A stretch of 22,058 nucleotides of DNA from DASRYH01 sp035687245 (lineage in GTDB: Bacteria; Actinomycetota; Coriobacteriia; Anaerosomatales; PHET01). A program made the position numbers and the translations under genes. The notes beneath the pieces are model-generated. The model saw only the letters and a program-made list of their open reading frames with translations. It made no database searches and had not been told where the DNA came from. Shown one piece after another: positions 13,642-19,641 of this stretch. Every line of letters begins with the position of its first letter. Position 1 is the stretch's first letter. The stretch covers positions 1 through 22,058 of the forward strand of contig DASRYH010000059.1 of assembly GCA_035687245.1 (NCBI GenBank). The letters run 5' to 3'.

Positions 13642-14586
13642 ATGGCACTCCGCACCCGCATCACCAAGATTCTGGGCATCGAGTACCCGATCATCCAAGG
13701 CGGCATGGCGTGGACAGCAACTGCTGAACTCGCCGGCGCTGTCAGCAACGCGGGCGGTCTGGGCATCATCGGCGCCGGTCATATGCCGACCGACCTGCTC
13801 CGCGAGCAGATCCGTAACGCCAAGGCGCTCACAGACAAGCCTTTCGGCGTGAACCTGATGCTTCTCACGCCGCACATCGACGAGCTCGTGCAGCTCGTGC
13901 TCGACGAGCACGTTCCTGTGGTGACGACCGGTGCGGGCAACCCCGGCAAGTACATGGACGCGCTCAAGGAGCAGGGCATCCACGTCCTGCCTATCGCGCC
14001 GTCCACCGCGCTTGCCAAGCGCCTCGAGTCTATCGGTGCCGACGCCATCATCGGCGAGGGTATGGAGGCCGGGGGCCACATCGGCGAGCTCACCACGATG
14101 GTGCTCATCCCGCAGCTCGTCGACGCCGTTTCGGTGCCCATCGTCGCTGCCGGCGGCATTGCCGATGGTCGTGGAATCGCCGCAGCGTTCGCGCTGGGTG
14201 CCGAAGGCGTGCAGGTGGGTACGCGCTTCATGTGCGCCACCGAGTGCACCATCCACCCGGACGTGAAGGCGCAGGTCATCAAAGCCAAGGACCGCGACAC
14301 CGTGGTTACCGGCCGCTCGACCGGCCACCCGGTGCGCGTACTCAAGAACAAGCTCGCGAAGCAGATCATGGAGCTCGACCGCGACAACAACCCCGAAGCC
14401 ATCGAGGAGCTCGGCGCCGGCAAGCTTGCGCTTGCGATGCGTCAGGGCGACACCGACATGGGTTCGCTGATGGCCGGTCAGGCCGCCGCGATGGTCTGCG
14501 CCATCCAGCCGGCCGCCGACATCGTTTCCGAGATGATCGGTGAGGCAGAGACCGTCCTTGCGCGACTCGGAGGTATGAGTGTCTGA
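13642..14586 (+). CDS. fabK: Enoyl-ACP reductase II (FabK), FMN-dependent
   Basis: This 314-residue flavoenzyme of the nitronate monooxygenase superfamily closely follows the FabK pattern: 'IEYPIIQGGMAWTATAELAGAVSNAGGLGIIGAG' at the N-terminus, 'VVTTGAGNPGKYM', 'EGMEAGGHIGELTTM' with His146, 'AAGGIADGRGIAAAFALGAEGVQVGTRF', and 'TVVTGRSTGHPVRVLKNKL'. FabK reduces the trans-2-enoyl-ACP double bond with NAD(P)H, the last step of each elongation cycle. It replaces FabI in many Gram-positive anaerobes and streptococci. The start ATG lies 4 bases after the fabH stop, with GAGAGGG (13626-13632) upstream. The stop overlaps the start of fabD. It has no C-terminal cysteine cluster, unlike the second FabK-like protein of this operon. 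Confidence 0.93.
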   Translation: MALRTRITKILGIEYPIIQGGMAWTATAELAGAVSNAGGLGIIGAGHMPTDLLREQIRNAKALTDKPFGVNLMLLTPHIDELVQLVLDEHVPVVTTGAGNPGKYMDALKEQGIHVLPIAPSTALAKRLESIGADAIIGEGMEAGGHIGELTTMVLIPQLVDAVSVPIVAAGGIADGRGIAAAFALGAEGVQVGTRFMCATECTIHPDVKAQVIKAKDRDTVVTGRSTGHPVRVLKNKLAKQIMELDRDNNPEAIEELGAGKLALAMRQGDTDMGSLMAGQAAAMVCAIQPAADIVSEMIGEAETVLARLGGMSV

Positions 14587-15505
14587 GATGAACCGCAAGG
14601 TCGCCCTCGTCTTTCCGGGGCAGGGTTCGCAGCAGGCAGGGATGCTGGACGGTTGCCCTGAGAACGACGATCTGGACCGCCTGCTCGACGCCGCCGAGGC
14701 GCTTACTGGCATGCCGCTTCGCAAGCTCGCCCGCGAGGGGAGCGCTGAAGAGCTCGCCGACACGCGCATCGCGCAGCCGTTGCTCTATCTCGCCGACTGG
14801 GCGTGGGGCACGGGCCTGCTCGCTAGCGGAATCGATCCGGTGGCTGTTGCCGGGCACTCCTTGGGTGAGCTGGCGGCCTTGGCCGTCGCCGACGTCTACT
14901 CGGTAGAAGCGGGCCTCGAGCTCGTCGTCGAGCGCAGCCGTCTGATGGCTGCGGCTGTGGCCACGACTTCGGGGTCGATGTCTGCCGTCATCGGCATGGA
15001 CGGCGCCGCTATCGCTGCGGCCATCGAGGGTCTCGACGGCGTATGGGTCGCCAACGACAACTCCGCGGGCCAGGTTGTCATCTCGGGCACGACGGAGGCC
15101 GTCGCGGAAGCCGCGAACGCGCTGGCCGAGGCTGGTGCCCGCCGCGTCGTGCCCCTGGCCGTTGCAGGCGCCTTCCACTCGCCGCTGATGGCGGCGGCTG
15201 CCGAAGGCTTCTCAGCGATCGTTGCGCAGGCTGAGTTCGGCGATGCGCTCATTCCTGTCTACCAGAACACCGCCGCGTCAGCGGCGACCGACGCTGAAGT
15301 CATCCGCGAGCGCCTGATGGCCCAGATCACGAGCCCCGTGCGCTGGACCGAGACGATGCAGGCGTTTGTCGCCGACGGAATCACCCACGTCATCGAAGCT
15401 GGCCCCGGCGCAGTTCTCACCGGGCTCGCCAAGCGTATCGATGGCGTCACCGCACTCTCGGCAGATGCCGTTGGCATCGAGCAGATCCTCGAGGAGGTCC
15501 TGTAG
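14579..15505 (+). CDS. fabD: Malonyl-CoA:ACP transacylase (FabD)
   Basis: This 308-residue enzyme transfers malonyl from CoA to ACP, providing the two-carbon donor for elongation. It begins with 'VALVFPGQGSQQAGM', has the nucleophile in 'GHSLGE' (Ser94) and the partner histidine in 'GAFHSPLM' (His200). Further downstream are 'PVYQNTAA' and 'VIEAGPGAVLTGLAKRI'. The GTG at 14579 has GGAGG (14569-14573) 5 bases upstream and overlaps the last 8 bases of fabK. The alternative ATG at 14588 is farther from the ribosome binding site. The stop TAG shares a base with the fabG start. Confidence 0.96.
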   Translation: MSEMNRKVALVFPGQGSQQAGMLDGCPENDDLDRLLDAAEALTGMPLRKLAREGSAEELADTRIAQPLLYLADWAWGTGLLASGIDPVAVAGHSLGELAALAVADVYSVEAGLELVVERSRLMAAAVATTSGSMSAVIGMDGAAIAAAIEGLDGVWVANDNSAGQVVISGTTEAVAEAANALAEAGARRVVPLAVAGAFHSPLMAAAAEGFSAIVAQAEFGDALIPVYQNTAASAATDAEVIRERLMAQITSPVRWTETMQAFVADGITHVIEAGPGAVLTGLAKRIDGVTALSADAVGIEQILEEVL

Positions 15506-16254
15506 TGGGAGATCTCTCTGGAAAGGCCGCGCTGGTCACAGGCGCGTCGCGAGGCATCGGCGCGGGCATAGCGCTCGAGCTTGCGGCGCGCGGAGCTGCC
15601 GTGGCCGTGAACTACGCGGGCTCGGCTGACGCGGCGGCCGCTGTGGTGAGCAGCATCGTGGACGCAGGTGGTTGCGCGGTCGCTCTGCAGGGCGATGTGA
15701 GCGACTCAGCGACCTGCGACGCACTCGTGGCCAAGACGATCGAGGAGCTCGGCTCGCTCGACATCCTCGTAAACAACGCGGGCATCACTCGCGACGGCCT
15801 TGCCATTCGCATGAGCGATGAGGACTGGCAGGCGGTCATCGACACCAACCTCTCGGCGGTCTTCTACCTCACCCGCGCTGCCGGCAAAGTGATGATGAAG
15901 CAGCGCAGCGGCTCGATCGTGAACGTCACGTCGGTCGTGGGGCTGGTAGGCAACGCCGGTCAGGCGAACTACGCTGCGGCTAAGGCGGGCGTCATCGGAG
16001 TCACCAAGAGCGTGGCGCGCGAGCTTGCCACACGCGGAGTGCGCGTAAATGCTGTCGCTCCGGGCTTCATTGAGACGGACATGACTGGCAAACTGTCGGA
16101 GAACGTCCGCGAGGCCGCTCGCAGCCAGATCGCGATGGGGGCCTTCGGCAGCGTGACCGATGTCGCCAAGGCGGTTGCGTTCCTTGCGAGCGAAGATGCA
16201 TCCTACGTCACCGGCCAGACGCTGGCCGTGGACGGCGGCATGACGTTTCAGTAG
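15505..16254 (+). CDS. fabG: 3-oxoacyl-ACP reductase (FabG)
   Basis: This 249-residue short-chain dehydrogenase/reductase reduces 3-oxoacyl-ACP with NADPH. It has the cofactor motif 'TGASRGIG' near residue 13, 'NNAGI' mid-protein, and the catalytic Ser143, Tyr156 and Lys160 in 'SVVGLVGNAGQANYAAAKAG'. It ends with the standard 'SYVTGQTLAVDGGM'. The GTG start at 15505 overlaps the fabD stop by one base, and GAGGAGG (15491-15497) lies 7 bases before it. The short dense spacing with fabD shows one operon; the next gap, before acpP, is longer and contains hairpins. Confidence 0.96.
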   Translation: MGDLSGKAALVTGASRGIGAGIALELAARGAAVAVNYAGSADAAAAVVSSIVDAGGCAVALQGDVSDSATCDALVAKTIEELGSLDILVNNAGITRDGLAIRMSDEDWQAVIDTNLSAVFYLTRAAGKVMMKQRSGSIVNVTSVVGLVGNAGQANYAAAKAGVIGVTKSVARELATRGVRVNAVAPGFIETDMTGKLSENVREAARSQIAMGAFGSVTDVAKAVAFLASEDASYVTGQTLAVDGGMTFQ

Positions 16255-16258
16255 GTGC

Positions 16259-16312
16259 TTTCACGGGCCGCGTGCCCGTTTGTGACGCTACGACCCGTGA
16301 AGGGGAGGGAGG
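16259..16312 (+). promoter_or_regulatory. Alternative hairpins and strong ribosome binding site before acpP
   Basis: In the 65-base fabG-acpP gap two stems compete for the same bases. Hairpin A is ACGGGC (16263-16268) with GCCCGT (16274-16279), followed by only a short TT. Hairpin B is TTCACGGG (16260-16267) with CCCGTGAA (16294-16301), 8 perfect pairs. B ends immediately before the purine-rich ribosome binding site GGGAGGGAGG (16303-16312). Such mutually exclusive folds could tune acpP expression or mark an mRNA end. This is seen in sequence; the function is inferred. Confidence 0.45.
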
Positions 16313-16319
16313 TGTAGAT

Positions 16320-16556
16320 ATGGAGCGTGATGAGATTCTGGAGAAGGTCAGCGCTGTGATCGTTGAGCAGCTCAACGCTGATGAAGCCGACGTGAATGAG
16401 GACGCCTCGTTCGTCGACGACCTTGGCGCGGACTCGCTCGACATCGTCGAGCTCGTGATGGCGCTCGAGGAGGAGTTCGGCATCTCCATCCCTGATGAGG
16501 AGGCCGAGAACATCAAGACCGTCGGTGACGCGGTCGCCTTCATCGAGGCCAACTAA
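16320..16556 (+). CDS. acpP: Acyl carrier protein
   Basis: This 78-residue acidic protein carries growing acyl chains on a 4'-phosphopantetheine arm attached to Ser39 in 'DDLGADSLDIVELVMALEEEFGI'. It ends with 'IPDEEAENIKTVGDAVAFIEAN', the usual helix IV. The ATG at 16320 has a very strong GGGAGGGAGG (16303-16312) 7 bases upstream, matching the high protein demand expected for ACP. Longer in-frame starts upstream would run through the hairpin region and are rejected. It stands between fabG and the second FabK-like gene, with fabF next, and is the common partner of all Fab enzymes here. Confidence 0.97.
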   Translation: MERDEILEKVSAVIVEQLNADEADVNEDASFVDDLGADSLDIVELVMALEEEFGISIPDEEAENIKTVGDAVAFIEAN

Positions 16557-16643
16557 AACGATGAACTCTGCGCGTACGGCCCGAAGACGCCATTGGTGCA
16601 GCTCTCGGGCCGTACGCTCATACCTACGAAAGGGTTCACCCCA

Positions 16644-17600
16644 GTGGAAATGCCTACTCTCACCATTGGACAGCACACCGCGCGGCTTCCCATCGTTCAG
16701 GGTGGCATGGCGGTCCGCATCTCGTTGGCTCCGCTCGCAGCGGCAGTCGCTGAAGGCGGTGGCATCGGTGTCATCGCTGGCAGTGGTCTGTCGGTAGACG
16801 AGCTGGTCGCCGAGATCCGGGCGGCGCGCGCAGCCACCAACGGCGTCGTTGGCGTCAACATCATGGTGGCCGTCCGCAAGTTCAAAGAGCTCGTGCAGGC
16901 CGCGATGGCCGAGGGCATCGACATGGTGATCGCAGGCGCCGGCTTCTCGCGCGACGTCTTCGCCTGGGGCAAGGAGTTCAACGTGCCTGTAGTGCCGATC
17001 GTGGGCTCTGCGCGCGTTGCCAAGCTTGCCGAAAGGTTCGGCGCGGCGGCCGTCGTCGTGGAGGGCTACGAGGCCGGCGGACATCTGGGCACCGACATTC
17101 CGATGCGCGAGCTGCTACCTGAGATCCTCGCGGCCGTCTCGATCCCGGTCATCGCCGCTGGCGGCGTGGTTACTGGCAAGGACATCTCCGAGGTGCTCGA
17201 GATGGGTGCCGCTGGCGTGCAGATGGGCTCGCGCTTCGCCGCGACCGTCGAGTCTTCGGCGCCCGAGGCCTTCAAGCAGATGTACGTCGACGCCACTCCT
17301 GACGAGGTCGTTCTCGTGAAGAGCCCCGTGGGCTTGCCGGGGCGCGCGCTGAAGAACCCGTTCTGGGAGCGCACTCAGCGGGGCGACTACCCGCCGATCA
17401 AGAGGTGCGAGGCGTGCCTCAAGGAGTGCCACAAGGAGTACTGCATCATGAAGGAGCTCGAGATGTCGCAGGGTGGTGACGTCGAGCAGGGGCTCGTCTT
17501 CGCCGGTTCGGCAGCCGCTCGAATCCACGACGTGCCGCGCGTGGCTGACCTGATGAAGCGACTCGTCGCCGAGTGGCGCGAAGCGCAGGGGGAGGGCTAG
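16644..17600 (+). CDS. Second FabK/nitronate monooxygenase-family flavoprotein with a four-Cys cluster (FabX-like candidate)
   Basis: This 318-residue protein has the FMN-binding TIM-barrel pattern of the nitronate monooxygenase/FabK superfamily: 'LPIVQGGMAVRISLAPLAAAVAEGGGIGVIAG', 'GVNIMVAVRKF', 'EGYEAGGHLGTD' with the family His147, and 'AAGGVVTGKDISEVLEMGAAGVQMGSRF'. It differs clearly from the FabK encoded 3 kb upstream. It has a C-terminal cluster Cys255-x2-Cys258-x3-Cys262-x4-Cys267 and then 'GGDVEQGLVFAGSAAARI'. Four clustered cysteines in this superfamily recall FabX of Helicobacter pylori, a [4Fe-4S] flavoenzyme that makes cis-3-decenoyl-ACP. Lying between acpP and fabF supports a role on acyl-ACP. 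Alternatives are a second enoyl reductase or a true nitronate monooxygenase. The GTG at 16644 is 9 bases after GAAAGGG (16628-16634); ATG 16650 is an alternative start. Confidence 0.8.
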   Translation: MEMPTLTIGQHTARLPIVQGGMAVRISLAPLAAAVAEGGGIGVIAGSGLSVDELVAEIRAARAATNGVVGVNIMVAVRKFKELVQAAMAEGIDMVIAGAGFSRDVFAWGKEFNVPVVPIVGSARVAKLAERFGAAAVVVEGYEAGGHLGTDIPMRELLPEILAAVSIPVIAAGGVVTGKDISEVLEMGAAGVQMGSRFAATVESSAPEAFKQMYVDATPDEVVLVKSPVGLPGRALKNPFWERTQRGDYPPIKRCEACLKECHKEYCIMKELEMSQGGDVEQGLVFAGSAAARIHDVPRVADLMKRLVAEWREAQGEG

Positions 17601-18830
17601 ATGAGACGCGTTGTCGTAACCGGTATCAGCGCGGTCACCTGCACGGGAGTTGGCGCCGATGCGATGTGGGACTCGCTTATCAACGGGCGTTCGGGCATCT
17701 CGGTCATCGAGCACTTCGATACCACCGACTACCCGACCAAGTTCGGCGGCTACATCAAGGACTTCGATCCCACGGCTGTTGTGGACAAGAAGGAACTGCG
17801 CCGCATGGCGCGCTTCCAGCAGTTCGCGATGGTCGCTGCCGAAGAGGTCATGAAGAGCGCGGGACTCGAAGAGGTCTCAGAGGACCTCGCGCCGCGTGCC
17901 GGTTGCATCATCGGCTCGGGCATCGGTGGTCTGGGCACCATGGAGGAGCAGACTCAGGTACTGCTCGAGCGCGGACCTTCGCGCATCAGCCCGTTTCTCG
18001 TACCGATGATGATCGTCGACTTGGCCGCTGGTCAGGTCTCGATTCGGCACAACCTCAAGGGCATCAACTACGCGCCGGTCTCGGCGTGCGCTACCGGTAA
18101 CCACTCGCTTGGCGAGGCCTTCGAGGTCATTCGCCGCGGGGATGCCGACGTGGTGGTGGCCGGTGGCTTCGATGCGGGCGTTACGCCGCTGGGCGTGGCG
18201 GGCTTCTGCGCGTCGCGTGCGCTCTCGAATCGCAACGATGACCCCCAGGGCGCCTCGCGCCCGTGGACGCTGTCGCGTGACGGCTTCGTCATCGCCGAAG
18301 GTGGCGCGCTGCTAGTGCTCGAGGAGTACGAGCACGCCAAGGCCCGCGGGGCGAACATCCGCGCCGAGCTCATCGGCTACGGCGCGTCTGCTGACGCCTA
18401 CCACATCACCGCTCCGGCGCCTGACGGTTCCGGTGCGATGCGTTCGATGGAAGCCGCGCTCGCCAAGGCCGATCTCGCTCCGAGCGATATCGACTACATC
18501 AATGCGCACGGCACCTCGACGCCGGTGGGCGACTTGGCCGAGACCAACGCTATCAAGAAGGTCTTCGGCAGTGATGCTCCGCTCGTCTCGAGCACGAAGT
18601 CGATGATGGGCCACATGCTGGGTGGCGCAGGAGCTGCCGAAGCCGTCGCGTGCGTGCGGGCGCTGGAGACCGGCATCGTACCGCCGACCATCAACCTCAC
18701 CGACCCGGACCCGGAGTGCGACCTCGACTACGTGCCTCTCACGGCGCGCAGTGTCGATATGAAGGCCGTCATGAGTAACTCCTTCGGCTTCGGTGGGCAC
18801 AACGCAACGCTCATCTTCACTCGCATCTAA
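17601..18830 (+). CDS. fabF: 3-oxoacyl-ACP synthase II (FabF)
   Basis: This 409-residue condensing enzyme elongates acyl-ACP with malonyl-ACP. The catalytic set is Cys163 in 'VSACATGNHSLGEAF', His303 in 'NAHGTSTPVGDLAET' and His338 in 'STKSMMGHMLGGAGAAEA'. It ends in 'NSFGFGGHNATLIFTRI'. Length and motifs are normal for FabF. The ATG immediately follows the stop of the FabK-like gene, and its ribosome binding site GGGGGAGGG lies in that gene's end. Being directly downstream of a possible cis-double-bond-forming enzyme, it could also do the FabB-like job of elongating cis-unsaturated intermediates; this is inference. Confidence 0.96.
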   Translation: MRRVVVTGISAVTCTGVGADAMWDSLINGRSGISVIEHFDTTDYPTKFGGYIKDFDPTAVVDKKELRRMARFQQFAMVAAEEVMKSAGLEEVSEDLAPRAGCIIGSGIGGLGTMEEQTQVLLERGPSRISPFLVPMMIVDLAAGQVSIRHNLKGINYAPVSACATGNHSLGEAFEVIRRGDADVVVAGGFDAGVTPLGVAGFCASRALSNRNDDPQGASRPWTLSRDGFVIAEGGALLVLEEYEHAKARGANIRAELIGYGASADAYHITAPAPDGSGAMRSMEAALAKADLAPSDIDYINAHGTSTPVGDLAETNAIKKVFGSDAPLVSSTKSMMGHMLGGAGAAEAVACVRALETGIVPPTINLTDPDPECDLDYVPLTARSVDMKAVMSNSFGFGGHNATLIFTRI

Positions 18831-18841
18831 GGTCAACAGAC

Positions 18842-19552
18842 GTGCCCAAGACACCGCAGCTCGGCGCAGACGAGCGCGTTCGCATCGTCGAGGCGGCCAC
18901 AGGCCACACCTTCGGCGATCGCGATCTTGCGCTACGTTCCGTCACACACCCGTCGGCCGTGGAGAGCAACATCGCCGAGTCCTTCGAGCGCTTGGAGTTT
19001 CTGGGCGACTCGGTGCTCGGCCTTGTCATCGCCGAAGAGGTCTACCGGCGATTCCCGCATCTCGATGAAGGCGGCATGACTCGCATCAGGATCTCGCTGG
19101 TGGCAGGATCTGTTCTCTCGGTCGTGGCCAAAGACAGCGGGCTTGAAGACGCGCTGCTCTTCGGCGAGAGCGAGATGCGCTCGGGGATGCGAGGCCGCAC
19201 CTCCGCGCTCGAGGACATCTACGAGGCCGTGACCGCTGCGCTCTATCTCGACGGAGGGGTAGAGGTGGCGCGGGCGTGGGTGCTTCGCACGCTCGGGCCG
19301 CACATCGATGTGGATGCCGCCGCCTCGCCCGCCAACCCGAAGTCGGTGTTGCAGGAGCTCGTGCAGGCAGCCGCCGGGTCGGTGCACTACCGCATCGCCA
19401 GTCACGAAGGGCCACCGCACGAGCGTACGTTCACCGCCGAAGTTCTGGTCAACGAGGAGCTCGCGGGAACCGGTTCGGGACGCTCGAAGCGTGAGGCGGA
19501 AGCGGCCGCTGCCGAAGCGGCGCTCGCGGCCCTTGAGAAGGGCGCGAAGTAG
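18842..19552 (+). CDS. rnc: Ribonuclease III
   Basis: This 236-residue endonuclease cuts double-stranded RNA, including rRNA precursors. The signature 'ERLEFLGDSVLG' is at 49-60, with catalytic Glu52 and Asp56 in the usual places. 'TSALEDIYEAVTAALYLDGG' carries the second acidic set. A double-stranded RNA-binding domain fills about 160-233 ('NPKSVLQELVQ' to 'SKREAEAAAAEAALAAL'). The GTG start lies 11 bases after the fabF stop, with TAAGGT as a weak ribosome binding site. The acpP-rnc-smc order, with fabF inserted, is widespread in bacteria. No fpg gene intervenes between rnc and smc, unlike in mycobacteria. Confidence 0.96.
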   Translation: MPKTPQLGADERVRIVEAATGHTFGDRDLALRSVTHPSAVESNIAESFERLEFLGDSVLGLVIAEEVYRRFPHLDEGGMTRIRISLVAGSVLSVVAKDSGLEDALLFGESEMRSGMRGRTSALEDIYEAVTAALYLDGGVEVARAWVLRTLGPHIDVDAAASPANPKSVLQELVQAAAGSVHYRIASHEGPPHERTFTAEVLVNEELAGTGSGRSKREAEAAAAEAALAALEKGAK

Positions 19553-19572
19553 GTCTTCGCCCCTCGTGCGTG

Positions 19573-19614
19573 TGCTAAACTGACCGACGCCGAAATGGGC
19601 GGCAAGACGCCGCC
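19573..19614 (+). promoter_or_regulatory. Possible promoter and leader hairpin before smc
   Basis: An extended -10 (TG-C-TAAACT, 19573-19581) lies in the 89-base rnc-smc gap without a clear -35. It is followed by a GC-rich hairpin, GGCGGC (19598-19603) with GCCGCC (19609-19614). The next T-run (GTTTTC, 19624-19629) is ten bases away, too far for a good terminator. It may allow separate control of smc; the evidence is weak. Confidence 0.35.
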
Positions 19615-19641
19615 TTCGACCTGCGTTTTCTAAGGGAGTTC

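Noticed and set aside
16593..16643. Longer N-terminus of the second FabK-like protein starting at 16593
   Set aside because: The ribosome binding site GAAAGGG (16628-16634) lies inside this extension, and the family alignment begins just after the GTG at 16644.
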